The translations under genes were made by a program, and so were the position numbers. The notes beneath the pieces were generated by a model. It was given only the letters and a program-made list of their open reading frames with translations. It was not told the DNA's origin and searched no databases. A stretch of 64,000 nucleotides of DNA from Actinomadura meyerae. Lineage in GTDB: Bacteria; Actinomycetota; Actinomycetes; Streptosporangiales; Streptosporangiaceae. The stretch covers positions 1-64,000 of the forward strand of contig NZ_FZOR01000037.1 of the NCBI RefSeq assembly GCF_900188445.1, in the 5' to 3' direction. Positions 8,369 to 21,069 of the stretch are shown here, piece by piece (the first letter of the stretch is position 1; every line of letters begins with the position of its first letter).

Positions 8369-9049
8369 ATGAGCGCCGTCCCCGCCGGCGACCCGTCCGG
8401 CCCCACACACGGAACCTCGTCGGCGCAGGAGCGCGCGCTCGCCGGCCTCCGCGAGCGCAAGAAGCAGCGGACCCGCCTCGCGCTCATCGACGCCGCCCTG
8501 GACCTGTTCCTGGAGAAGGGCTACGAGGCCACGACGATCGACGAGATCGTGGCGGCGGTGGAGGTGTCGCAGCGGACGTTCTTCCGGTACTTCGCCACCA
8601 AGGAGGACGTCGTCACCGGCTTCCTGGCCGAGCACGACCAGCTGCTCGGCGAGGCGCTCGCGGCCCGCCCGCCCGGGGAGCCGCCCTTCACCGCGCTGTT
8701 CGAGTCGCTGCGCGTCGTCCTGGAGACGATCGCGGAGGGCGACCCGGCGGAGAGCGGCCGGTTCCGCCGCGTCCGGCAGGTGATCGAGTCGACGCCGTCG
8801 CTGATGGCCGCGCAGCTGGCGCGCTACTCGGCGTCGGCGGAGGCGCTCGCCGCCGAGATCGCCCGGCGGCAGGGCGTGGACCCGGCGGACGACCTGCGGC
8901 CGCGGATCCTCGTCGCGTTCTACCTGGCATCGGTGAAGGTCGCGTTCGAGGAGTGCGCCCGCCGGGAGATCTGGGACCCCGGGACGGTCGCCGCCCGGGT
9001 CGAGGAGGCCGTCACCCTCGCGGGCCGCACGATGCGCGACTGGGTCTGA
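8369..9049 (+). CDS. TetR/AcrR family transcriptional regulator
   Basis: The 226-residue protein has a TetR_N helix-turn-helix around residues 30-80 (RTRLALIDAALDLFLEKGYE, then ATTIDEIVAAVEVSQRTFFR and YFATKEDVV). The C-terminal domain resembles the MftR-type TetR_C group. ATG 8369 has AGGAG 7 nt upstream. It is followed after 112 bp by a quinone oxidoreductase in the same direction, its likeliest target. The ligand is unknown. Confidence 0.85.
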   Translation: MSAVPAGDPSGPTHGTSSAQERALAGLRERKKQRTRLALIDAALDLFLEKGYEATTIDEIVAAVEVSQRTFFRYFATKEDVVTGFLAEHDQLLGEALAARPPGEPPFTALFESLRVVLETIAEGDPAESGRFRRVRQVIESTPSLMAAQLARYSASAEALAAEIARRQGVDPADDLRPRILVAFYLASVKVAFEECARREIWDPGTVAARVEEAVTLAGRTMRDWV

Positions 9050-9161
9050 CCGTGCGCCGGATCCGTCCGACGGCGCGCGGCCCGGCGGGCGGCGGCGGAA
9101 TAGGCGCCGGCGGAACCGGGTTCTCCGTGATCGCCGGCCAACGAGCACAGCAGGAGGGCGC

Positions 9162-10124
9162 ATGCGCGCGATCGTCATCACCCGGAACGGCGGACCCGAG
9201 GTCCTGGAGGCGGCGGAGCGTCCCGCCCCCGAGCCCGGTCCCGGCGAGATCCTGGTCGACGTGGCCGCGGCCGGCGTGAACTTCATCGACGTGTACTTCC
9301 GGACGGGCGCCTACCCGCAGGACCTCCCGTACACGCCGGGCATGGAGGGGGCCGGGACGGTCTCGGCCGTCGGCGACGGCGTGAGCGAGTTCTCGGCGGG
9401 CGACCGCGTCGCCTGGGCCGACGTGCAGGGCTCCTACGCGGCGCAGGCCGCCGTCCCTGCGGACCGTGCCGTGCCCGTCCCCGACGGCGTCACGCTGGAG
9501 GACGCGGCGGCGTCGATGCTGCAGGGCATGACGGCGCACTACCTGACCCGGTCGACGTATCCGATCCAGCCGGGCGACACCGTCCTCGTCCACGCGGCGG
9601 CGGGCGGCATGGGGCTGCTGCTCACCCAGGCGGCCAAGGCGCTCGGCGCGCGCGTCCTCGGCACGGCCTCCACCCCGGAGAAGGAGCGGCTCGCCCGGGA
9701 GGCCGGAGCGGACGCCACGATGCCCTACGAGGGTTTCGCCGAACGGGTGCGGGAGCTGACCGGCGGCGAGGGCGTCGCCGCCGTGTACGACGGCGTCGGC
9801 GCGCCCACGTTCGACGGGAGCCTGGAGAGCCTGCGGCGGCGCGGCACCCTCGCGCTGTACGGGGCGGCCGGCGGGCCGGTGCCGCCGTTCGACCCGCAGC
9901 GCCTCAACCGCGCCGGGTCGCTGTTCCTGACGCGGCCGACCCTCGCCCACCATGTGGAGGAGCGCGGCGAGCTGCTGGAGCGCGCCGCCGACGTCTACGG
10001 CTGGATCGCGTCCGGCGCCGTGAACGTGCACGTCGGGCACCGCTACGACCTCGCCGACGCCGGCGCCGCGCACGCCGACCTGCAGGCGCGGCGCACCACC
10101 GGCAAGCTCCTGCTGATTCCCTGA
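9162..10124 (+). CDS. NAD(P)H:quinone oxidoreductase, zeta-crystallin (QOR) type
   Basis: The 320-residue zinc-independent MDR-superfamily enzyme begins MRAIVITRNGGPEVLE. It contains GVNFIDVYFRTG, the QOR signature region, and a Rossmann fold with HAAAGGMGLLLTQAAKALGA for NADPH binding. It lacks the zinc ligands of alcohol dehydrogenases. Such enzymes reduce quinones or conjugated carbonyls. The ribosome binding site is AGGAGG about 6 nt before ATG 9162. It is probably under the TetR regulator immediately upstream. Confidence 0.9.
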   Translation: MRAIVITRNGGPEVLEAAERPAPEPGPGEILVDVAAAGVNFIDVYFRTGAYPQDLPYTPGMEGAGTVSAVGDGVSEFSAGDRVAWADVQGSYAAQAAVPADRAVPVPDGVTLEDAAASMLQGMTAHYLTRSTYPIQPGDTVLVHAAAGGMGLLLTQAAKALGARVLGTASTPEKERLAREAGADATMPYEGFAERVRELTGGEGVAAVYDGVGAPTFDGSLESLRRRGTLALYGAAGGPVPPFDPQRLNRAGSLFLTRPTLAHHVEERGELLERAADVYGWIASGAVNVHVGHRYDLADAGAAHADLQARRTTGKLLLIP

Positions 10125-10193
10125 CCGGTCCGCCGGGCACCGCGGGCTCCCTTAGGCTGGGCGCTGAGACGATCACGGAGGAGCCCGCCCCCC

Positions 10194-11585
<1,392 letters not shown>

Positions 11586-11767
11586 CGCCGTCCCGCGTCC
11601 AACTCCCCGTGCGAGATCCCCGTGCGAGACATCCCCGTGCGACGCGCCCGTTTCCGTGAGGCCCGTTCGCCGAGCACCGCTCGGCGAGCCGGGACACACC
11701 GCTAGGGTCTACGGAAGACTCCCCGAACGATTCCTCCAGATTCCCCCGATTTCCCGTCAGGATCACG

Positions 11768-13549
<1,782 letters not shown>

Positions 13550-13581
13550 GGCCGCTCGGCGGGCGCTCGGGCCCCGCGGGC

Positions 13582-14538
13582 TCAGCGGGCGGGCAGGTAG
13601 CCGTTCGTCCAGCGGGCCAGTTCCTCGAACACCCGGGTCCTCGCGGGCTCGGCCGACAGCACCAGGTCGTGCAGGCCGTCCTCGATCCGGACGAGCGTGA
13701 CGTGGCGCCCGATCCGGGGCGCGTACCGGGCCATGTGCTCGACGTCCAGCACGGCGTCGGCGCCCGTCACGTCCACCGTCCTGCGGGACGGGCGGACGCT
13801 CCGCGTCGACGCCATGACCAGGACCGGCACGTCCACGTCCAGGCCCCGGTGCAGCCGGAGCTGCCCGCGCCGGACGGCCGCCAGCCACGCCGCCCGCACC
13901 GGGAACCCGAGCAGCGGCTTCCAGGCGAGGTCGAACTCCCACTCCCCGCCGTGCTCGCGGTGGATGCTGCGCGGGTACAGGTCGGACACGCCCGCCGGCA
14001 GCTTCGCCTTCGGGAACCGCGCCCGCAGCGCCCGCGCCAAGCCCGCGCCGGTCTTGCGCAGGACGAGCGGCTCGGCGAGGTCGAAGAACGGGCTGTTGAG
14101 GAACAGGCCGTCCACCAGGCCCTTCCCCTTCACCCGGTCGGCCCACAGCGCGGCGATCAGCCCGCCGGTGGAGTGGCCGTTCAGCAGCAGCGCGTCGTGG
14201 CCGTCCACGTCCCGGATGATCCGGACGGCCTCCCCGATCTCCGGGAAGTAGTCCGAGAGGCTCTCGATGTAGTTCGGCGTCTGGTGCGGGCGCAGCGACC
14301 GTCCGTACTTGCGGAGGTCGAGCGCGTAGAAGTCGAAGCCGAGGTCCAGGTAGAAGTCGGCCAGGTGCTTCTGGAAGAAGTAGTCGACGAACCCGTGCAG
14401 GTACAGCACCGCCCGGCGGGACGGGTCGGTGCCGCGCCGCCGCACCAGCGTCGCGACCACCTCGCCCTCGGCGTCGCGGCCCATCGGCAGCTCGATCGCC
14501 TCGTAGCCGGGGCCGAGCACGTCGTCCGTCACGTCCAC
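13582..14538 (-). CDS. Alpha/beta hydrolase, serine aminopeptidase S33 / monoacylglycerol lipase-like
   Basis: The 318-residue cytosolic hydrolase has an oxyanion-region strand (AVLYLHGFVDYFF) and the nucleophile elbow NGHSTGG. The acid is probably in the DVPVLVMAS to VTGADAVLD part, and the catalytic His is in EDGLHDLVL. The family hydrolyses lipids, esters or lysophospholipids; the substrate is not determinable. It is inserted between two kinase genes on the opposite strand and is convergent with the second. Confidence 0.85.
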   Translation of the reverse strand: MDVTDDVLGPGYEAIELPMGRDAEGEVVATLVRRRGTDPSRRAVLYLHGFVDYFFQKHLADFYLDLGFDFYALDLRKYGRSLRPHQTPNYIESLSDYFPEIGEAVRIIRDVDGHDALLLNGHSTGGLIAALWADRVKGKGLVDGLFLNSPFFDLAEPLVLRKTGAGLARALRARFPKAKLPAGVSDLYPRSIHREHGGEWEFDLAWKPLLGFPVRAAWLAAVRRGQLRLHRGLDVDVPVLVMASTRSVRPSRRTVDVTGADAVLDVEHMARYAPRIGRHVTLVRIEDGLHDLVLSAEPARTRVFEELARWTNGYLPAR

Positions 14539-14699
14539 GCTTTCCTCCCGAGACCCTTCCGCAGGGTCTCAGCGTACGGGCGGCCGGGCGGCCGGCGGCC
14601 CCCGCGGCCCCGGCCGGGAACGGATGCGCCCTCCGGCGACGTCGGAAAGACTGAGCGCACACGCCTTCGGCTCACAGGATCGGCTTACAGGAGACGCCC

Positions 14700-16493
14700 A
14701 TGCAGGCCCCCCTTCGCGACCGCGACCCGCGCCGGCTCGGCCCGTACCGGCTGACCGGACGGCTCGGCCGGGGCGGGATGGGCACCGTCTTCCTCGGCGA
14801 GGACGCGGCGGGGCGGCGCGTCGCGGTCAAGGTCATCAACCCGGAGCTGGCCGACGACGAGGCGTTCCACGACCGGTTCCGGCGCGAGGTGACGGCCGCG
14901 CGGCAGGTCCGGCGGTTCTGCACCGCCGCGGTGCTGGACGCCCGGCTGGACGGCGACCCGCTGTACGTGGTGACCGAGTACGTCGCCGGGCCGTCGCTCG
15001 ACGAGGCCGTCCGGTCGGGCGGCCCGCTGCGCGGCGGCGACCTGGAGGCGCTCGCGGTCAACATCGCGACCGCGCTGGGCGCGATCCACGGCGCCGGGAT
15101 CGTGCACCGCGACCTCAAGCCGTCCAACGTGCTGCTGTCCCCGACCGGGCCGCGCGTGATCGACTTCGGCATCGCGCGGGCGCTGGACGCGGGCGACGGG
15201 CCGACCAGAACCGGCCAGTTCGTCGGGACCCCCGCCTACATCGCGCCGGAACTGATGCACGGCCGGGAGGTCACTCCGGCGGCGGACGTGTTCTCCTGGG
15301 GCTGCGTCGTCGCCTACGCGGGGACGGGCCGCGTCCCGTTCGCCGGCGAGACGCTCCCAGAGATCATCAACCGGGTGACGTCCGACGACCCGGATCTGGA
15401 CGGGCTCGACCCGGCGGTGCAGGACCTCGTGGCGCGCGCGCTGGCGAAGGACCCGTCCGAGCGTCCGACGGTCAAGCAGCTCCTCCGTTCACTGACCGGC
15501 GAGGAGGCACCGGGGGCCGAGGCGGGGGCGGATGTCGAGAAGACCTTGGCGGAGGAGACGCCAGCGGAGGAAAGGCCGCTCACGGTGCCGCTGCCCCCGG
15601 GCCCGCAGCCGTCGCCGCCGACCGCCGTCGCCACCGATCCGCCCACGCTTCCGGCGACGGCCGCCGCCACCGTGCCGCCGTCCGAGCCCCCGCCGCCGGG
15701 CCCCGCCGTGCCGCTGACGCCGCGGCGGCCGTCCCGTCACGGCGGGCATGGGCGCGCCATCGGCCTGACCGCGGCCGTCGCGATCGCCGGCCTGCTCGGC
15801 GTCTCCGGCTTCCTCGGCCTGCGCGGCCTCGCGGACGATGACGGCAGCGGCGGCGGGACGAGCGGCCGCGGCGGCGATGGCACGGACGCCGCCGCGCTCG
15901 CCGCGAACTTCCGCAAGGGGCCGCCCGACGAGAAGGACAAGCTCTTCGAAGACGACTTCAAGGAAGAGGACTCCGGCTGGCACAGGGCCACCACCCCCAC
16001 CTGGGACGCGAACTACAAGGACCGCAAGTACGAGCTGCACGTCCTCCCGACGACGACGGTGACGGCCGCCGACGCACCGGTGCCGGACGTGCCCAGGTCG
16101 CAGCTCATCGAGGTCAAGGTCGAGTCGGTCGCCAACGGGGGCGAGGCGGGGGTGTACTGCCGCGGGCAGAGCAGGGGCTTCGCCTTCCTGATCAAACCGG
16201 AGGACGGCCTGGCCCGGATCATCCGGCTCGGGTCCGGGCAGACGGGGTCGCTGGCGATCGGCAAGGCCGAACTCCGCGAAGGCAGGAACCGGGTCCAGGC
16301 CGCCTGCGTCGAGGGCGAGGGCGGCGCCGTCCACCTCGGCATGTGGGTGAACGGCCGGCCCGTGGCGTCGTCCATCGCCACCCCGGACGGCGGCGATCCG
16401 GACGCCCCGAGCGGCATCGTCCTCCACCGTCCCGAGAACGAGCCGGGATCCCTGGCAGCGGTCTTCGACGACTTCGCCCTCTGCTCGGTCTGA
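14700..16493 (+). CDS. Receptor-type Ser/Thr protein kinase, third paralogue
   Basis: The 597-residue protein has the same architecture as the kinase at 11768. The kinase domain is at about residues 13-270 (GRLGRGGMGTVFLG, HRDLKPSNVLL, DFGIA). A Pro/Ala/Glu-rich linker is followed by one membrane helix (GLTAAVAIAGLLGVSGFLGL) and an extracellular domain with FEDDFKEEDSGWHRAT, ending in AAVFDDFALCSV. The outer domain has two conserved Cys (VYCRG and QAACVEG) that could pair, and the same two positions exist in the second paralogue (ILCRG and QAACESD). The ribosome binding site is AGGAG before ATG 14700. Confidence 0.9.
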   Translation: MQAPLRDRDPRRLGPYRLTGRLGRGGMGTVFLGEDAAGRRVAVKVINPELADDEAFHDRFRREVTAARQVRRFCTAAVLDARLDGDPLYVVTEYVAGPSLDEAVRSGGPLRGGDLEALAVNIATALGAIHGAGIVHRDLKPSNVLLSPTGPRVIDFGIARALDAGDGPTRTGQFVGTPAYIAPELMHGREVTPAADVFSWGCVVAYAGTGRVPFAGETLPEIINRVTSDDPDLDGLDPAVQDLVARALAKDPSERPTVKQLLRSLTGEEAPGAEAGADVEKTLAEETPAEERPLTVPLPPGPQPSPPTAVATDPPTLPATAAATVPPSEPPPPGPAVPLTPRRPSRHGGHGRAIGLTAAVAIAGLLGVSGFLGLRGLADDDGSGGGTSGRGGDGTDAAALAANFRKGPPDEKDKLFEDDFKEEDSGWHRATTPTWDANYKDRKYELHVLPTTTVTAADAPVPDVPRSQLIEVKVESVANGGEAGVYCRGQSRGFAFLIKPEDGLARIIRLGSGQTGSLAIGKAELREGRNRVQAACVEGEGGAVHLGMWVNGRPVASSIATPDGGDPDAPSGIVLHRPENEPGSLAAVFDDFALCSV

Positions 16494-16529
16494 GCCGGGC
16501 CAGCAGGTCCGGGGAGTAGGCGCCGAGGG

Positions 16530-17168
16530 TCAGTCCTTGCGGCCGGTGGCGGCGACGGTGACACCGAGGCCGATCATCATCAGCCCGCCGGTGCCGCCGA
16601 TCGCGGCGAGGCGGCGCGGGGAGCCGGCGAACCAGTCGCGGGCCGTCCCGGCGGCGATGCCCCACACGCTGTCGCACAGCAGCGCGATCACCGCGAAGAC
16701 AGCGCCGAAGACCATCATCTGCAGCGCGGCGTGGCCGTGCTCGCGCACGACGAACTGGGGCAGGACGGCCGCGAAGAACACCGTGGTCTTCGGGTTCGTC
16801 ATGCCGACGATGAACCCCTGCAGCAGGGCCCGGCCGCCCGTGCCGCCCGCCTCGTCCGCGCCGATCGTCTCCTGCAGCGAGCGCCGGTGCCGGATGGCCT
16901 GCACCCCCAGGTAGACGATGTAGACCGCGCCCACGATCTTCAGCGCGGTGAACACGACCACGGAACGCTCCACGATCGACCCGACGCCGACCGCGACGGC
17001 GGAGGTCAGCACGAGCGCCGCGAGCACCCCGCCGACGACGCCCGCGAGCGCGGTGCGGCGACCGTGCGCCAGCGCCCGCCCGACGACGAACAGCACGGAC
17101 GGCCCGGGGATCACGATGATCGCCAGCGCCATGGCGGAGAACGCCAGCAGCTGATGCAACGAAACCAT
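16530..17168 (-). CDS. LysE/RhtB family amino-acid exporter
   Basis: The 212-residue protein has six membrane helices and the LysE-family signature near the N terminus (IVIPGPSVLFVVGRALAHGRR), with GMTNPKTTVFFAAVLPQF in the middle. Start ATG 17168 (MVSLHQLLAF) gives the usual family length; an 18-residue longer reading exists but is atypical. It exports amino acids or homoserine-lactone-like compounds. Confidence 0.88.
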   Translation of the reverse strand: MVSLHQLLAFSAMALAIIVIPGPSVLFVVGRALAHGRRTALAGVVGGVLAALVLTSAVAVGVGSIVERSVVVFTALKIVGAVYIVYLGVQAIRHRRSLQETIGADEAGGTGGRALLQGFIVGMTNPKTTVFFAAVLPQFVVREHGHAALQMMVFGAVFAVIALLCDSVWGIAAGTARDWFAGSPRRLAAIGGTGGLMMIGLGVTVAATGRKD

Positions 17169-17317
17169 GGAGCGCACGTTACGGAGCGCATCCGGCATCT
17201 CCCACCGGTTTTTCCGCGGCAAGGACGCGGCGCGGCGTCGCGGGCGGCCGGTGGTGTCCAGGGTCGGCCGGAAGGAAGATCGTGACTTATGTCATGTTCG
17301 CGGCATAGGTTCGGATC

Positions 17318-18850
17318 ATGACCGCCCCTGCCGCCGCGGCGCCGCGGCCCGCCGGGATCGCGCCCGCCGCGCCGGCACCGGCCTGGCGGCCGGTGCTGCT
17401 GATCGCCGGGGCGCTCGGCGTCCTGCTCCTGCTGCTCAGCGCGCGGTACGGCCACCACCGCGACGAACTGTACTTCCGGGTGGCAGGACGGCATCTGGCC
17501 TGGGGATATCCCGACCAGCCCGCGCTGGTGCCGCTGCTCGCCCGCGCGATCACGGCGGTGTTCGGCGACTCGCTCGTGGCGCTGCGCGCCCCGTCCGCCG
17601 TCTTCACCGCCGCGGGCGTGGTGGTCGCCGCGCTGACCGCGCGGGAGATGGGCGGCGGCCGGCGCGCGCAGGTGCTGGCGGCCGCGTCCTTCGCGGTGTG
17701 CCCGTTCGCGGTCGCGGCCGGGCACCTGTTCTCCACGGCGACGCTCGACCTGCTGCTGTCGACGACGCTCGTGTGGCTGACCGTCCGGTGGGTGCGGACC
17801 CGCGACCAGCGGCTGCTGCTCGCCGCCGGCGCCGTGGCGGCGCTGGCGCTGAACGTCAAGTACCTGGTCGTGTTCCTGCTGGCCGCGCTCGTGGCCGGGC
17901 TGCTGGTGTCGGGGCCGCGCGAGTTCCTGCGCCGCCCGATGCTCGCCGCCGGGGCCGTCGTCGCCGCGCTCGCGGCCGTCCCCGGGCTGGTCTGGCAGGC
18001 GCGGCACGGCTGGCCTCAGCTGGAGATGGCGGACGCCATCGCCGACAAGGCGGACTTCGGCGGACGGCCCGGGTTCATCCCGTTCCAGCTCCTGCTGACC
18101 GGCGTGTTCCCGTCCTGGCTGTGGATCTACGGGCTGTGGCGGACGTACCGGTCCGAGGGCCTACGGCCCTACCGGTTCCTCGGGCACGCCTACCTGCTGC
18201 TGAACGCGGTGTTCCTGATCACGGCCGGGAAGCCGTACTACCTGAGCGGGCTGTGGGCGGCGCTCTGGGCGGCGGGCGCCGTGGAGATCGAGCGGAACGG
18301 CGCGCCGCGCGGCTTCGGATGGCTCGCGTCCGCTCCCCTATACGCGGTCACGGCGCTCACGACCGTGCTGCTGACGCTGCCCGTCTACCCGGTGAAGTGG
18401 CTGGCCGACACGCCGCAGCCCGCCGTCAACGCCGATTCGGCCGAGACGGTCGGCTGGCCCCGGTTCGCCGAGCAGGTCGCGGAGGTCTACCGGGCGATTC
18501 CCCCGGCCGAGCGGGCCAGGGCGACGATCGTCGTCAGCAACTACGGCGAGGCCGGAGCGCTCGACATGTACGGGCCCGGCCTCGGCCTGCCCCGCGCCTA
18601 CAGCGGCCACAACGGCTACTGGTACTTCGGACGTCCGCCGGACACGGGCGGCCCGACGATCATCGTAGGACCGGACAGCGCCGCCGAGGGCGCCGAACTG
18701 CGGCGCTACTGGACGGACGTCAGGATCCAGGGACGCGTCGACAACGGCGTCGGGCTCGACAACCAGGAACAGGGCAAGCCGATCTGGCTCTGCGGCGGGC
18801 AGGTCGCCCCGTGGTCGCAGCTGTGGCCGGAGTTCAAGCGGCTGTCGTGA
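17318..18850 (+). CDS. Glycosyltransferase family 39 (ArnT/PMT-like) membrane protein
   Basis: The 510-residue polytopic protein has about 10-11 helices. The first luminal loop carries RYGHHRDELYFRVAGRH, the Asp/Glu region typical of polyprenyl-phosphate-sugar-dependent GT39 enzymes. YPDQPALVPLLAR and the later GKPYYLSGLW segment match the common actinobacterial 'glycosyltransferase family 39' type. It probably transfers a sugar from a polyprenyl phosphate donor to a cell-envelope acceptor. It is convergent with the DUF1444-like gene, 6 bp apart. Confidence 0.85.
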   Translation: MTAPAAAAPRPAGIAPAAPAPAWRPVLLIAGALGVLLLLLSARYGHHRDELYFRVAGRHLAWGYPDQPALVPLLARAITAVFGDSLVALRAPSAVFTAAGVVVAALTAREMGGGRRAQVLAAASFAVCPFAVAAGHLFSTATLDLLLSTTLVWLTVRWVRTRDQRLLLAAGAVAALALNVKYLVVFLLAALVAGLLVSGPREFLRRPMLAAGAVVAALAAVPGLVWQARHGWPQLEMADAIADKADFGGRPGFIPFQLLLTGVFPSWLWIYGLWRTYRSEGLRPYRFLGHAYLLLNAVFLITAGKPYYLSGLWAALWAAGAVEIERNGAPRGFGWLASAPLYAVTALTTVLLTLPVYPVKWLADTPQPAVNADSAETVGWPRFAEQVAEVYRAIPPAERARATIVVSNYGEAGALDMYGPGLGLPRAYSGHNGYWYFGRPPDTGGPTIIVGPDSAAEGAELRRYWTDVRIQGRVDNGVGLDNQEQGKPIWLCGGQVAPWSQLWPEFKRLS

Positions 18851-18856
18851 CCGCCG

Positions 18857-19483
18857 TCAGCCGGACAGCACGTCCCAGGTGCCGCCGCGCCGCACCATCA
18901 GGTGGTGGGTGAGCAGGCTCCCGGCGGGCACGTCCCAGTTCGGGTCGGCGCTGTCGCGGTCCTCCGCCCACACCTGCGCGACCGCCCAGCGCAGCTTGTC
19001 GACGCCGTCGGGATGGCCGGTGCCGGACGCGACGAACACGTCTCGCGCGGGGGCCGCCACGACGAGGTCGCCCTCCACGTCCTGCGCCAGCTTCTCCAGG
19101 AACCCGTCGTCCAGCAGCAGGCCGGACTCCAGGGTGCCGCGCCCGGCCGTCCCGCCGAGCGACACCGTCACGGCGCGCACGTCGGGATACCAGCTGAGGC
19201 TCAGCTCCGGCCGCAGGTCGCGCAGGTTGATCACGGCGCGGCGGCGCAGCTCGCCGGGCGCCAGCCCGAGCTCGGCGCAGTGCCGGCGCGCCACGTGCTC
19301 GTAGCGGCGGCCGGACGGGGCGCCCTCGTCGGCGATCTCCAGCGCGTACGTGACGTACAGGTCGCCGGCGAACGGATCGCGGACCGGCTCCTCGTCCGCG
19401 GGCAGCGGGAACTCCAGCTGGACCTCCGCCGGCACCCGCGCCTTCATGAGCGGGACGATCAGACTGGACCGCGGGTCGGACAC
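18857..19483 (-). CDS. DUF1444-like soluble protein
   Basis: The 208-residue soluble protein starts at GTG 19483 with AGGAGGA 7 nt upstream. LYVTYALEI near residue 45 and the later run ESGLLLDDGFLEKLAQDVEG followed by DLVVAAPARDVFVASGTG recall DUF1444 (YtpQ-like) proteins of unknown function. The family call is from pattern memory and moderate. It is downstream of cobQ on the same strand after a 44-bp gap, so read-through is possible, but no link to cobalamin is evident. Confidence 0.6.
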   Translation of the reverse strand: MSDPRSSLIVPLMKARVPAEVQLEFPLPADEEPVRDPFAGDLYVTYALEIADEGAPSGRRYEHVARRHCAELGLAPGELRRRAVINLRDLRPELSLSWYPDVRAVTVSLGGTAGRGTLESGLLLDDGFLEKLAQDVEGDLVVAAPARDVFVASGTGHPDGVDKLRWAVAQVWAEDRDSADPNWDVPAGSLLTHHLMVRRGGTWDVLSG

Positions 19484-19527
19484 GGGACGATCCTCCTGGT
19501 ACCTGGTGCGGCCTTGAGTGGATCACC

Positions 19528-21069
19528 TTACCGGCGCCCGGGGCCGCCGGCCGAACCCCCGGGCCGGGCCGGCCCGCCCGCGGGCGGCGCCCCGCCCGGC
19601 GGGACGACGGGAAGCCCCGCCGGAGCGCCCTTCTCGATGATCCGCCAGACGGCACCGGTGTCCAGGTGCTCTTCGACGAGGTCGCCGAGCGCGTCGAGGG
19701 TCGCCTCCCGCAGCGCCGCGAACGACACGTCCGGCGCCGGGGTGAAATCCCTTCCCGCCCGGCGGGCCACGTCCTGGAGGAGGGCCCTTCTGAAGCCGTC
19801 GTTCTCCATGGCGCCGTGCCAGGTCGTTCCCCAGACGGCGCCGTTCCGGCAACCGTCCAGGAATGGCTCCCCGGACGCCGTCACCACACCATGATGAATT
19901 TCATAGGCGCGGACATCTTCTCCGTATGCGGACCCGCTGGGCCTTCCCAGGACCTTCTCTTCCCCGAACTCGACCTTCGCCGGCAGCAGGCCGAGCCCCC
20001 GGATGATGCCCGCCTTGGACTCGACACCGTCCACGATCTCCTCGGCGAGCATCTGGTAGCCCCCGCAGATTCCGAGGACGGGCAGCCCTTCCCGAGCCCG
20101 CCGGGAGACCTCCTCGGCCATTCCCCTTTCCCGAAGCCACAGCAGATCGTTCACCGTCGCCCGCGTACCCGGAAGGACCACGAGATCGGCCTCGGCCAGA
20201 TCACCGACGCTCGCCGCGTACCGGACGACGACGCCCGGCTCGCAGGCCAGCGCGTCCAGGTCGGTGAAATTCGAGATGCGCGGGAACCTGACCACGGCCA
20301 CCCGCAGCGTTTCCCTCCCGTACGGACCCCTGGCGTCGGGCCTCGGCGCGTCCAGGGCCAGCGTGTCCTCGGAATCGAGGTACAGCCCCAGCTTCCACGG
20401 CAGCACACCCAGCGTCGGCCGCCCGGTGAGAGCCTCCAACTGCTCCAGCCCCGGCTCCAGCAGTTCGTACGCGCCGCGGAACTTGTTGATGACGAACCCG
20501 GCGACGAGAGCCTGGTCTTCGGGTTCCATCAGCGCGACCGTCCCGTAGAGGGAGGCGAAAACACCGCCCCGGTCGATGTCGCCGACGACCACCACCGGAA
20601 GCCCGGCCGCCCGCGCCAATCCCATGTTGACGATGTCCCCGGCCCGCAGATTGATCTCGGCGGGACTCCCCGCCCCCTCGCACACCACCACGTCGTATTC
20701 GGACCGCAGCTCGTCGAGGCTTTCCAGGACGACCTGCTTGAGCCGTTCCTTGTGCGACCCGTACTGCAGCGCGTCGACCTCCGCGACGGGCCGCCCGAGC
20801 ACGACCACCTGGCTGCGGCGGTCGCTCCCCGGCTTCAGCAGCACCGGATTCATCACCGCCCGCGGCTCCACCCCCGCAGCCTGGGCCTGCATGTACTGCG
20901 CCCGCCCGATCTCCGCACCGTCGCTCGTCACCATCGAGTTCAGCGACATGTTCTGGGCCTTGAACGGCGCGACCTTCACCCCCTGCCGCGCCAGCCACCG
21001 GCACAGCCCCGCCGTGACCACGCTCTTCCCCGCGTCCGACGTCGTCCCCGCCACCAGCAGCGCGCTCAC
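19528..21069 (-). CDS. cobQ: Cobyric acid synthase (adenosylcobyrinate amidotransferase)
   Basis: The 513-residue enzyme amidates four peripheral carboxylates of adenosylcobyrinate a,c-diamide using glutamine and ATP. The N-terminal ATP-binding half begins LLVAGTTSDAGKSVVTAGLC and has FKAQNMSLNS. The C-terminal class I glutaminase half has the nucleophile Cys in PVLGICGGYQML and the catalytic His in EIHHG. It starts at GTG 21069, overlapping the cobD stop by four bases (GTGA). The C-terminal 25 residues are a Gly/Pro-rich tail. Confidence 0.95.
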   Translation of the reverse strand: MSALLVAGTTSDAGKSVVTAGLCRWLARQGVKVAPFKAQNMSLNSMVTSDGAEIGRAQYMQAQAAGVEPRAVMNPVLLKPGSDRRSQVVVLGRPVAEVDALQYGSHKERLKQVVLESLDELRSEYDVVVCEGAGSPAEINLRAGDIVNMGLARAAGLPVVVVGDIDRGGVFASLYGTVALMEPEDQALVAGFVINKFRGAYELLEPGLEQLEALTGRPTLGVLPWKLGLYLDSEDTLALDAPRPDARGPYGRETLRVAVVRFPRISNFTDLDALACEPGVVVRYAASVGDLAEADLVVLPGTRATVNDLLWLRERGMAEEVSRRAREGLPVLGICGGYQMLAEEIVDGVESKAGIIRGLGLLPAKVEFGEEKVLGRPSGSAYGEDVRAYEIHHGVVTASGEPFLDGCRNGAVWGTTWHGAMENDGFRRALLQDVARRAGRDFTPAPDVSFAALREATLDALGDLVEEHLDTGAVWRIIEKGAPAGLPVVPPGGAPPAGGPARPGGSAGGPGRR